DNA of 64,000 nucleotides from Lenzites betulinus (lineage: Eukaryota > Basidiomycota > Agaricomycetes > Polyporales > Polyporaceae), in NCBI GenBank assembly GCA_022264855.1, contig JABYQU010000026.1, positions 310,001 through 374,000 on the forward strand, read 5' to 3'. Within the stretch, counting starts at the first letter, position 1. Every line of letters begins with the position of its first letter. The notes under the pieces are model-generated. The model did no database searches. It was not told the DNA's origin and saw only the letters and a program-made list of their open reading frames with translations. This document shows, in pieces, positions 29,552-39,407 of this stretch. The position numbers and the translations under genes were made by a program.

Positions 29552-32500
29552 CCGCTGTGCCGACTTTGTTCTGCCGTCCTCGTGCTGTTGTTGCTTTGCC
29601 GCGAGCTGAGCGGCACACGCGGGGGCGCCGCAGTTTGCGTTGTCTGGACGTTCGACTTTTTATCGTGATTGTTATGGAGTTACATACGGACTGGACTCGT
29701 GATGCGTAATGTAGCATGGATGTTGCACACTGCTCTTCGTGCGAGCCTGTGGAGTCAGTACGGGCCCGGGCTTGAGGCCTTGGAATGTTGGTGCGTACAT
29801 TGTGACGGTCATGGCGATGTGGGACGGTGTTTAGTGTGCATGTGAGTCTCTTCTCGCTGTACAGAATCATGGGCTAACGTGTACATGCGCCCACCAGGGA
29901 CGGTCGCCCATGATTACATGCCTTTCGCAGCCTAGGCGAAGGCAACAATAACATGATTATCACTCGCAGCGCAGGGTTGCTTCGCATGCGCACGCAACAC
30001 CTGTTACACTACCGGCCTCGGGACCTTCCAGCCATCCTTGCTGTGTCGGGGATGTCGTTTGTGGCTGCAGGTCGGACATCACATCCCTACCAACGCACTG
30101 GAAGCCCGTTTACTGTTTAATCGGTCGCTGAAACCTGACATGGTTTGCTCTCCTCAGACGAACGTACGTTGCGGGCTGAACCATGTGTTACCAGACCAGC
30201 CTGTGTTCGGCTCTTGGACTGCTGCGGCCAGACAGAGCGTGGCCGGCTAGCTATGTTGTCGATGAGCTCTGTGACTTTGACTCAACGCTGGGGAGACAAT
30301 ATCTGAATAATCTTACAGATGTGTACCGCTACCGCGCACCACACAGGTACCGCACCAGTCAGCGCCACACGAGCTGGAGTCTATCAATCAACTTCGAGGT
30401 GGCCGTGCTCGTTTGGCCCCTGCGCCTTGAGCAAGAAGAGAAGAGATGGAGAAGAGAAGAGGTTGTGCAATGTGGGTGCGGGGGGATTTCGAGCCTTGCT
30501 AATGCGGACACTTCCGGCCCGTCTTTCGACAGTATCAAGGCGGCGAATGATGCGCAAGTGGACCGGAGCGTATCGGGTGAGCCCTATGCATCTAAATGTT
30601 CCTCCGCATGCAGACTGCACCCCACGGAGCTTTGTCTGCCCGAGGACACCCCCACGAGCGTAGGCTCGAGTTTACGTCCAGCGCTCAGCCCCAGGCTCGG
30701 ACCGGCGATGGCTGATAACGTCTAACCGTTGACTCCTCTTTAGAAACAGCGCTACCCGACGGTACCTGCCCGGCCTCGTAAGTACTACCACATCCAGTAG
30801 CTCCGGCCGCCATGTTCCACGCACGGATCGTCGTACGTCCTCGGATGCTGTGTCCACAATCTCGCTCTCACCGGCTAGCCCATCGACCACAAGGCACGCA
30901 GCTGACGTGCCCACCCCCTGGTTATAGACACCTCTCGCTACCAGGACGGCCATGTGGTCCTAGGGTTCCTAGGACGATCCGCCCTGGTCCCGGTGCTGTG
31001 GGCGTGCTGCCAGTTAGCCTTACGGCCGGCGAGGATGTAGGTCCCTGCAGCACCGGCAGACGAGGTAGGGTCCCCCAGACCCCAGGAGGACGGCGCGATC
31101 CTCGATCCTGACGTGCACCCCGCGGGTTTAGACCCAAATACACACAACCGCACACGGGATTTGGGGTATTCGTCCTGTTTGTAGTCTATCCGACACGCCG
31201 TGACAAGCACAGGACGCTTCTACGCCCGCCTCTCAACGTTCGCAAAATACCCGTTATACGGGCATGCGATTAGACCGTATACAAATTGCGAGGAGGTCGG
31301 ATCCCGCCAGAAACCGGCTGCCACACAAACTCACGGGTGTAGAGATGTAGGTCCTCGCCGACATCGGCATGAGCGAACAAACTCATACGTTCCCCTTGCA
31401 GCACCGCAAGGATCTCCTCCATGTTCCCAAGCACCGATGCACACAGCTCTGCAGCCCGCGGATTTAGGCCCGGACGATGTCCCTCCTCACGCAAGGCACT
31501 CCTCCGGGGCAGGCTATACGACATGCCGTGACACTCAACACCTCCCCGCTTACACGGCCCTCCTCCCGACCCTCCCTCGCCCCAGCTTCTCCCGGCCTCC
31601 CAATCTCAGTCCCGGTCTGCACGATTTCCAACGCGGCACAACACTGACCCGCTATGCACCCGCCGGGCACGACGCGCCCCCCGTTCGCGTTCTCACTCTG
31701 ATCGTATCGCGTCGCACGCGCGTCCCCCGCGGAGCATGCCCGGGCATCTCGGCCGGGCAGCACTCCTCGCCTCGAGAACTGTGGGTCCAGGCGCGCGCGT
31801 GTACGTGCGTGAGGGTGTGACAGCGGGTGCTGAACGCGAACATTCAGAGTTCGCGACGTGCATCGCACCGCGTCTGCGGTCGGAACACCCGGAGCCCGCA
31901 GCGGGACGTGCGGCCCTGCGTGTACGTACGCTACGTACGCGCGGCATTCTTACTGCCTCCTCGAGCTCGGTCACGGTGTCCCCGAGGCGCGCCTGGACGC
32001 GCCGCGCCGCGGTAAATGCGCTGCCGTCGCGCGTGCTTCGAAATCCAAACTCGCGCCGCGAAGACTTAGGGAGTATGTAAGACGGAGAGACAATCACACA
32101 AGGGGTTGGTTGATGCAAAAAGGATCGTCGACGGCGGGCCCACGATCAGCCTTTCTCCAGCGCCGTCGCCTTCCTGTCGGTCTCTTGCCTGGAAGGCGCT
32201 ATAGAGCGGCCGGGCGCGGAACGTAACCTTGCGCCCGTGCGTCTTGATGTCGCTGAATGGCGAACCCAGAGCTAAGTCCGTGGCTGGCCCGCGCGCGCAT
32301 CCAGGGTGGAGCGGTGTCCTGGCGGTGGGAGGCGATCGACTGGGATGGGGTCACAAGGGCCGCGCTGCGAACCTACGGTAACGGAAGCGGGGCTGCGTCT
32401 CGCAGAGACGCGGCGGGCCAGCAACGTACAGCTGCGCTTCGAGCGCGCGTCGAAAGCACTGGAACGCGGACGCCGCGACGCGAAGCGCGACGGGGAGATG
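29552..32500. other. Gene-poor region with a diverged duplicate
   Basis: About 2.9 kb with no gene I can support. ORFs on both strands are GC-driven and lack motifs. Two related but diverged segments lie at about 30960-31215 and 31330-31545 (entered separately). Around 32060-32300 both strands have coding-like stretches, but no family could be recognised. Confidence 0.5.
30960..31545 (-). repeat. Two diverged direct copies of an unknown sequence
   Basis: On the minus strand both segments share, in the same order, gtcacggc(g/a)tgtcg(g/t)atag, a block ctaaa(c/t)ccgcggg, then gtgctgca(g/a)gg and gacctacatc. In translation the shared pieces read VTACRI, GLNPR and VLQG. This suggests an old tandem duplication of a decayed gene or repeat. 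No family identified. Confidence 0.4.
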
Positions 32501-34194
32501 TCATTTCCCACAGCCTGGACAGCAGTGGACGACGTCGTGCACGAACACGTCGCAGTCTGTACAGAAGTCGTGCGCGCACTCCGGGCAGCGATACCGTCCG
32601 AGCGGGCTCATGCCCTCCCCGGACGCGCCTGCCATCGCGGACGGGGTCTCCTTGAACGCAAGTGCGCACCCGTGGCACTGCTTGCGCGGGTCCGGTGTGT
32701 CCGCGAGCGTCATCCTATTTCCAACGAGACGAGTCAATCAAACGCACTTTCCTCCTGAGCGGAAGGCGGAAAGGAACGCCTAGACTCACACTGCCTGGTA
32801 TGGCTTCACGGGGAAAAGGTGGTGGTAGCTCCGGGCGAGGTGCGGGGAGCTGACGATCATCAGGCCGCAGATGTCGCAGTCCGTCGGCACGTCACAGACC
32901 TTCGCAAGACAGCGTGGACAGAGGAAGCCTTCGCTCTTCATCTGCGAGTGACACACGCAGAGGGACGGGGGTGAGGTGTCGGGGAGGCGCATGGGGAAGC
33001 CCATGATCATGAGGTCTGCAGCGGGATTTGCGCCGCCTCCGCCGCCCGTTCGTGTTACGGCACGTTGGGCAGGGGGAGGTATGAGCTCGAATAGCAGGTC
33101 CTTGAAGTGACCCTCGTTCATGGCGACCCCAAATTGGCCTACGATCATTTTTAGACGCGTACAGGCGCAGGAACGTCGGACGCACCTCCTGTTTTGTCGC
33201 ACAGGTCACGGCAAATCTTCATTTCCGCAGCCAATGCTACGATTGATATTCGTATGCGGTCTTTGCCGCATTCATCCAGCGTATCATGTATGTTCCCGGG
33301 GTCGCAGGTCGTCAGAGACCCGAATATTACGAGGATTTCACGCGAAGAATGAGTAGGAAGATGGCTGTATGTACCTACTATCAGTAACAGGTCCAACACA
33401 AATTGGTGCAGACGAACCTCATGCTACTGCGCGCCATGTCTATTGCATTTTGCAAACTTGGTTCTCCGACAGGCTCGAGCTTATGTCGTTCTGATATGGC
33501 CTTGAGAACATCCTGAGGATTCCCTGAACAGCGTCTTCAGTATATGCGCGTATAGCGTATGCGAGAACGCGTACCAGACATCTCTCCTACCCTCTCGCCA
33601 AGCCCTCCTCTCATTCCCACTACCCCGATTTGCCCAAGCGGGTTCTGGTCAAACCACTCCGTGATGAACTCCCTCGCATAGTTCAGCATAAGATCAAATC
33701 GAGTTGGCCGCATGTCCCTATCCATCATTGCAGCAGACAAGTCTAGCACAAGCACGAGGTGGCGAATGATTGTGCGTCGTATAGCCGCAGCTGGTGCGAG
33801 CAATCTACCCTTCGTGAACCATGGAAAGACACCGCATATACTGGATATCGTACCTTCGTCTCCGCCCTCGTGCTATGAGGTCCTGCACGGCACCCTGTAT
33901 ACTGCCCGCCTCATCTTCTTGAACAGTATCCCACGAACGAGTGTATGTTGCCTCCCATGCGTAAGGTTGCTGCGAGGTGCACCAGTCAGCCTGACGTGAC
34001 TATAGTCTTACATCATGGTCTGTGCATACCTCTTTTGCCTTCGCCTTACCCTTGTCCTTTTTCCGTCGGTCAATGGCTTTACCCTTCCCCTTACTCTTCG
34101 CATGGGTCGCGTCGTCGTCGAAGAGGTTCACGTCAACATCTGACTCTGAATCGTCGACATAATCATCGCCTATGCGTCTTCCGGCAGGAGGCAT
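32501..34194 (-). CDS. SSL1: TFIIH core subunit SSL1/p44 (GTF2H2)
   Basis: Seven exons on the minus strand: 34194-34030, 33969-33854, 33804-33575, 33523-33418, 33364-33186, 33138-32790 and 32714-32501 (452 residues; yeast Ssl1 and human p44 are of similar size). After an acidic/lysine-rich N-terminus comes the Ssl1-type von Willebrand A fold: [77 protein letters not shown]. Then zinc-binding parts: [37 protein letters not shown] with SYHHLFPV, and the C-terminal RING-like [20 protein letters not shown] with HCCPGC. SSL1 is the regulatory partner of the XPD/Rad3 helicase in TFIIH, acting in RNA polymerase II initiation and nucleotide excision repair in the nucleus. All phases join cleanly. It is divergent from the dehydrogenase gene at 34848, with a shared 650-bp upstream region. 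Confidence 0.95.
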
Positions 34195-34847
34195 CGTTCA
34201 CAAAATCAATATATGCAATGGATACTCTCTTCAAAAAGTGGTCAGGGAGACCACAGCGAGGAGACGGACGGTGCTGGACACGAGTGGCGGTAGAAAGCAG
34301 GCTTGACGCGAGCCTCAGAATCTGACGCGCTAATAACATAGACGCCGATCATGCGCTTGTGCGGGCCCTCGGGCCGGCTTGCCGAGGCGATCTACTCAAC
34401 GCCGAGCGCTAATGTTCGCGATGTGCGCCTTCCTCTCCACTCTGTGATGGCCGGCCGCTCCTCCCAGGCTGCTTTTGCACTTTTTCGATCCTGGTTGTCT
34501 CTGCTCGTTACTACATCCGTTAGATCTGCTCTACGAAGACTCTCCGGTCTGACCCTTACTGGATTCCCACCCGGCCTCCAACTGTTCGTCCTATGGAAGT
34601 TCTGAGAATGGAACTATCGTTTCCTTATTTAGATACTACGAATCCCTGTTCCTTCACCGGCTTGTCAGTATGCGAATGTGACGTCCAGTGCGTCATACGG
34701 GGCTCCCATCGGACTTGATGTCGTTACGGTTATTGGTGCTGGTATATAAGATGGACGCGACGACGTCGACATCGACAAGACCTCCACGCCTTCGCTCTCT
34801 TCCTCCGCACATATCTGCTTGCTATACATCCGAGCTTGATTATCCAT
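34195..34847. other. Divergent promoter region between SSL1 and the dehydrogenase gene
   Basis: About 650 bp with no ORF of interest. It must hold the SSL1 promoter (leftward) and the dehydrogenase promoter (rightward). A TATATAAG box lies at 34743-34750, about 100 bp before the dehydrogenase ATG. No TATA box is evident for SSL1. Confidence 0.6.
34743..34750 (+). promoter_or_regulatory. TATA box of the alcohol dehydrogenase gene
   Basis: TATATAAG, about 98-105 bp upstream of the ATG at 34848. Confidence 0.5.
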
Positions 34848-36086
34848 ATGTCGTCTAAGACTGTTCAGTTCAAAGGGTATGCCCTAACCGGTAAGCAGAT
34901 ATCTACTTGTTGATTCCAAAAGAGGCGCATGAATCTAACTCATCCTTCAGATCCATCGAAATGGAACGATCTCAAAGTCATCGAGTTCAAACCCAAGATG
35001 TTCGAAGTCGACGACGTCGAGATCGCCATCACTCACTGCGGTGTCTGTGGCTCGGACGTCCACACTCTCACGCAGGGCTGGGGGAAGTCCAAGCTTCCTC
35101 TTGTCGTCGGCCACGAGATCGTCGGCACAGTGACCCGCGTGGGGGATAAGGTCACCGAGTTCAAGGTCGGAGACCGTGCCGGAGTTGGCGCACAGCGCGG
35201 CAGCTGTCTCGATTGTAGGGAATGCAAAGACGGCTACGAGAATTAATGCCCCAAGGGCATCGACACCTATGTACGTTCGATCGCGATTGCGATCTTAAAC
35301 TCCGCTAAAGCACCTTCGCAGAACGCAGAATACCCCGATGGGGTCGTCGCACAAGGCGGATACTCGACTGCCATCCGTGCACAGGAACGCTTCGTGTTCC
35401 CGATTCCAGACGAGATCGAATCGCGCGACGCTGCATCTATGCTGTGCGCTGGGCTCACCGTCTACTCCCCGTTGAAGACACACGGCGCGGGCCCAGGAAA
35501 GAAAGTCGGTATCATGGGGATCGGCGGTCTGGGTCACTACGCTGTCCTGTGGGCCAAAGCGATGGGTGCGGAGGTCTACGCCTTCACACACGACGACAGC
35601 AAGGTGGAGGACATCAAGAAGATGGGCGCAGACCACGTCGTGAACACGGGCAAGAAGGTAACCGATATCGCTCAGCGTCATACATGGACGTCATTGCTGA
35701 CGAGCATACAGAACTTCCATAAAGACCTCGCCCGGACGCTCGACATCCTTCTATCCACTCGTGATGTCTTCGGAGACAAGACGCCCATGAGCGACTACCT
35801 CTCGATGCTCTATGTCCACGGCCGCTTCGTGACTGTTGGTCTCCCAGACACCGACGATCCGCTTCCCTCCATCCACGCATTCGACGTGGTGGTGAGCGGC
35901 TGTATGCTGGGCGGTAGCAAGATCGGTAGCAAAAAGGAGTGCTTGGAGATGCTCGAGCTAGCACGGGCTAAGGGAATTCGGCCTTGGATACAAGAGTTGC
36001 CCATGCGTGATGTAGGGAAAGCGCTTCAGGATCTCAAGAGCAACAAAGTGCGATACCGCTACGTCCTCACACAAGATATCGCATAG
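34848..36086 (+). pseudogene. Zinc-dependent alcohol dehydrogenase (CAD/ADH6-like) with an in-frame stop
   Basis: Four exons: 34848-34890, 34951-35270, 35322-35657 and 35712-36086; 357 codons before the final stop, normal for medium-chain dehydrogenases. Seen: catalytic zinc site GVCGSDVHT and GHEIVG, structural-zinc loop CLDCRECKDGYEN, NADP-binding GIGGLGHYAVLWAKAMGAEV, and a normal C-terminus VRYRYVLTQDIA. Homologues reduce cinnamyl and other aromatic or aliphatic aldehydes with NADPH in the cytosol. The one defect is TAA at 35244-35246 (codon 113), inside the structural-zinc loop between Asn and Cys-Pro, where the family usually has Tyr. The frame before and after, and all splice sites, are intact. 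It is therefore a very recent null allele, a read-through case, or a base-call error. The truncated product would lack the cofactor domain. Confidence 0.88.
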
Positions 36087-36903
36087 GCGGGTGAGTGTTA
36101 GCATCTCGATGCACGATACAATGTTCATGATGTATCTAAGAGTGCAGTGAATGACCTGAATGTGTCGTGTCTGGCACCAGTTGTAAGATTATAAGTAATA
36201 AAGAAGAATTAATGGGAACATCGGTCCTTCGTGATGCTTGCTGCGCGGTTCTCTTCTCCCAGTGTTGACTTCCTTGTTGGTCCATGGCGAAAAAATAATA
36301 TTGGGATTTGTTTTGCAGCCTCCGAGCTGACATCGCACTGCTCTACCTCACAAAATCCAGTCATTTTGTGAGTCGTCCACCAATCATTTAAAGTTGAGTG
36401 GATTAACGCTGAAAGTCTATTCCTTATGTAGAACTGCATAGATGAGGAAGATATTCTCTTCTACCCCCGAAAGATGACGTAAGGTTTGGCTGCACTGCGA
36501 CGTCGCCCGAGGCTTGCCCGAAGCTGGGAAGGCTGAAGCTGGAACTCTGGCGCCCATATATGCTACGTTTGACCGCGTCCCCGGTACGAGGCGGGTATGG
36601 TGAGTATGGGCAGCATCATACGAGCTGCTCGAAGAGGAAATTGACGCTACGCTCCTGTAGAGAAACTCCACGCTGCCACGAGAGAACACGGCGGGGCTCT
36701 GTCAGCCGTTGACGCATCCGGGTGGAGAAATCTGTAAGCTGACTTCGTCCTACAGCTCGGCCGAGGGTAGGGGCGCCTCGTACACAGTATGTTTCCTTGT
36801 GCATGTGCGAGCGAGCAAGTATATAAACCTACGAAACGAGCGCAAGAGATCAGCAACACATTCATCGACTTAGAAAGACCACCTCTACCACATTCTACCA
36901 GTT
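36087..36903. other. Intergenic region, promoter of the NmrA-like gene
   Basis: About 800 bp between two plus-strand genes. A TATA box lies at 36821-36827. Minus-strand ORFs here (for example 36417-36689) lack motifs. Confidence 0.5.
36821..36827 (+). promoter_or_regulatory. TATA box of the NmrA-like gene
   Basis: ATATAAA about 80 bp upstream of the ATG at 36904. Confidence 0.5.
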
Positions 36904-38128
36904 ATGTCTATTGACAAGAAACTCATCCTCGTCATCGGTGCCACCGGCGCACAGGGTATCGCAGTCATTGACGGACTCTTGAAGCCCGCGCAGGACGGCA
37001 CTCCATCTCCTTACGCTGTACGTGCCTTGACACGCAACACCGAGAGCCAGCGTGCCAAGGAACTGGCCAACCGCGGTGTCGAACTCTTTGAAGGTACCCC
37101 CAGCTTTATGATTATATTATGCACCCATTCACCACAATACGATGTCCTAGGCAATACTGATGATCTCGACAGCGTGTATCGCGCGCTGGATGGCGTATAT
37201 GGAGCCTTCGTCAACACTGACAGCTTCACACTGGGCGAATCCAAGGAGGTCTTCACCGGGATTCGTATCTTCGAGCTTGCTAAGCAGATCAAGACGGTGA
37301 AGCACTACGTTTGGAGCTCACTCGACAATATCATTAAGGTCTGTGTTCGTCAATTGTTTGTTAGTAATTATGCTCACGCATAACCCGAGTAGAAAGGTGA
37401 CTACAACCCCATGTATAACGCAGAGCACTACGCCGGCAAGGGTCGGGTGAGCGACTGGATGCGGGCACAAGAGTCTATCGTGGGCGAAGACACCATGTCG
37501 TGGTCCATCTTGACTACCGGGCCCTACATGGACATGCTCAAGATGGTACGCACGATAAAGCACTATCTTCCGCTCTGTACTCACCGCGCCGCAGGGCATG
37601 TTCGGCCCGCTGAAAGTCAGGCCCGACGGCACCCACGTCTTCGCGAGCCCGATCGGGAAGGGCCACGTCCCCATGATCACGCTGACCGACGTCGGTTTCT
37701 GGGCGCGGCACATTTTCGACCAGCGCGCGGAGACGTCCGGGCAGGAGCTCGAGGTCGCGTCGGACTGGGTCGGCTGGGACGCGCTCGTCGCGACGTTTAC
37801 GCGCGTCACGGGCAAGAAGGCGGAGTACGTGCCGCTGTCAATCGACGACTGGTTCCTGCTCTTCAACCAGGAGGACGTGCGGGGACCGCTCGCGCCGGGC
37901 GTCGCGACGTCCTGGCAGGACAACTTTTCGCGCTGGTGGGCGATCTACCGGGACGACGTCGTCACGCGCGACTTTGCGTGGATCCGGCGTGTGCACCCGC
38001 GCACGCAGACGCTGGAGGACTGGATGCGCGCCGAGGGGTACACGGGCGAGATTGGGATGGACCTGCTGAAAAAGTACCAGGACGGGCAGGGGCAGCGCCT
38101 GGACCGCGAGCGCGTCGCGGCGCTCTAA
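36904..38128 (+). CDS. NmrA-like NAD(P)-binding protein
   Basis: Four exons: 36904-37093, 37151-37338, 37393-37545 and 37595-38128 (354 residues, phases consistent). The N-terminus is a Rossmann fold with the atypical short-chain reductase signature KLILVIGATGAQGIAVIDGL. Later come NTDDLDSVYRALDGVYGAF, KHYVWSSLDN, a segment with HYAGKGRVSDWMR, SWSILTTGPYMD, and a C-terminal substrate-side region (PMITLTDVGFWARHIF). NmrA itself is a fungal nitrogen-metabolite regulator that senses NAD/NADP. Most fungal homologues of this size are unstudied reductases or redox sensors, so a specific substrate is not claimed. It lacks the YxxxK active site typical of classical short-chain dehydrogenases. It converges with the small minus-strand gene at 38904. 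Confidence 0.9.
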
Positions 38129-38903
38129 TAGCCTCGAGATAGTGTTGTTACAGTGCGGGTGCCTACCGCAGTACAATGGAACAGGGACAGAGTGCGGCGA
38201 GCATCTTTGACGGGGCGTCGACGGTACCTGGCGTGATCTCGACGCGCTCCGCGGAGGGGTTGCGTATTGGACATACTCGGACGGGACAGCCTCCCGCGCG
38301 CGCGTGCGCGGGCGACAATGAAAGTCCGCTCAGTTCAGTAGGCGGGCGCATGGGATCTGCGGTCGTGTGCGCCGCCGCACGGGGAAGCTGCGCGGGTGGA
38401 CGCGACTCCGCCTGGAGATTGACTCCGACCTTACATAACGACGAGTGCATCCTCGCAGGGCTCGCCGCTCGCCGGGCGCAGGCTGCCTGGCAGCTGAGCG
38501 TGTCCCAAGTAAGCTTGTCGGGCATCTGCGATTCGCCAGACGGCAGGGTGCACAGCAATTGACCGGAGAGCGTGGAGACTACATGCCAGATGCGTACTAC
38601 GGCGTGTACGAAAGCAGCGACGTGCACCGAGTCCGACGCGGGGCGATCCGTCGTCGATCCGGAAGCAGGGACGGGGACGAAAACAGCAACCGAAAGCTAT
38701 GCTTGCGAGAAAGCTCGTGCGCGCGTGCGTGGCGCTTGGGAGACCGGGAGAAGCTGCGGGGGCGAGCAGGGACGGGAACGTCGTCAACGGCGCGCACAGG
38801 CGGGGATCGGGCATCGATGGGCAGCTCACAGCACTGGAGGCGATATCGATACCCGCTGCGGGGGCGCGCGAAGGAGGACGCTCCCGCGGCCGCGGCGCAC
38901 CCG
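38129..38903. other. Convergent intergenic region
   Basis: About 775 bp between the 3' ends of the NmrA-like gene and the small minus-strand gene. Long GC-driven ORFs cross it on both strands but have no motifs and overlap the real genes in the wrong frames. Confidence 0.5.
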
Positions 38904-39407
38904 CTAGTCCTCGGGCTCCTCCTTCGGCTCGCGCTCGTCGCCGTCGTCCTCGCGCTCGTCCGCCTGCGGCGGCGCGGGCCCGATCCACGGCGTCGGGTCC
39001 GCGAGCATCGCCCGATGCTGCTCCTCGGACAGGCGTACGAAGCGGATCGTGCCGTCCTTCCAGCCCCGCAGAAGCCGCTCGAGCTTGCCCAGGTTCGACA
39101 CGTCGCTGAGGTTCCTGAACGGGACCTCCACGTACGGCCAGCCCTCGATCCGGATGCGGTAGCGGCTCACGACGTTCTTCAAGTACGACCGGCGGCTCCA
39201 GGACATCGTCGCGGCGGCGTCGTGGGTGATCGCACCTGTGCATGCACGGGTCAGCAGTGGTCGCGGGCAGGTGCGAGCGCGAGCGCGTCGGGGTCGGGGT
39301 CGCGTACACAGCTGCTCTCTGATGAGTCTGCGCAGCTCGGCGCGCGCCTCTGTCATGCGCTCGCTGTACGTCGGCTTCGGGTTGATGCGGAAGGTGATTT
39401 GAGCCAT
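38904..39407 (-). CDS. Small conserved fungal protein of unknown function
   Basis: Two exons on the minus strand, 39407-39308 and 39235-38904 (143 residues). It starts MAQITFRINPKPTYSERM, followed by an intron with a gtacgc donor and a gcacag acceptor. The second exon carries SWSRRSYLKNVVSRYRIRIE, GWPYVEVPFRNLSDVSNLGK and LLRGWKDGTIRFVRLSEEQ, then a strongly acidic tail. I recall small basidiomycete proteins with the pattern R-I-x-GWP-x-x-x-PF-x-NLS; none has an assigned function. The ORF stays open if the intron is kept and also extends upstream to 39506, so the exact start and the splice are inferred. Confidence 0.7.
   Translation of the reverse strand: MAQITFRINPKPTYSERMTEARAELRRLIREQLCTRPRPRRARARTCPRPLLTRACTGAITHDAAATMSWSRRSYLKNVVSRYRIRIEGWPYVEVPFRNLSDVSNLGKLERLLRGWKDGTIRFVRLSEEQHRAMLADPTPWIGPAPPQADEREDDGDEREPKEEPED

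Noticed and set aside
27900..29870. 656-codon ORF on the minus strand
   Set aside because: It lies antisense to the spliced gene at 28296-29551, has low-complexity composition and no motif. It is open because of high GC in the third codon position of the real gene.
30183..30725. 180-codon ORF on the plus strand
   Set aside because: No motif, and its composition is similar to the surrounding non-coding DNA; no supporting splice or promoter signals.
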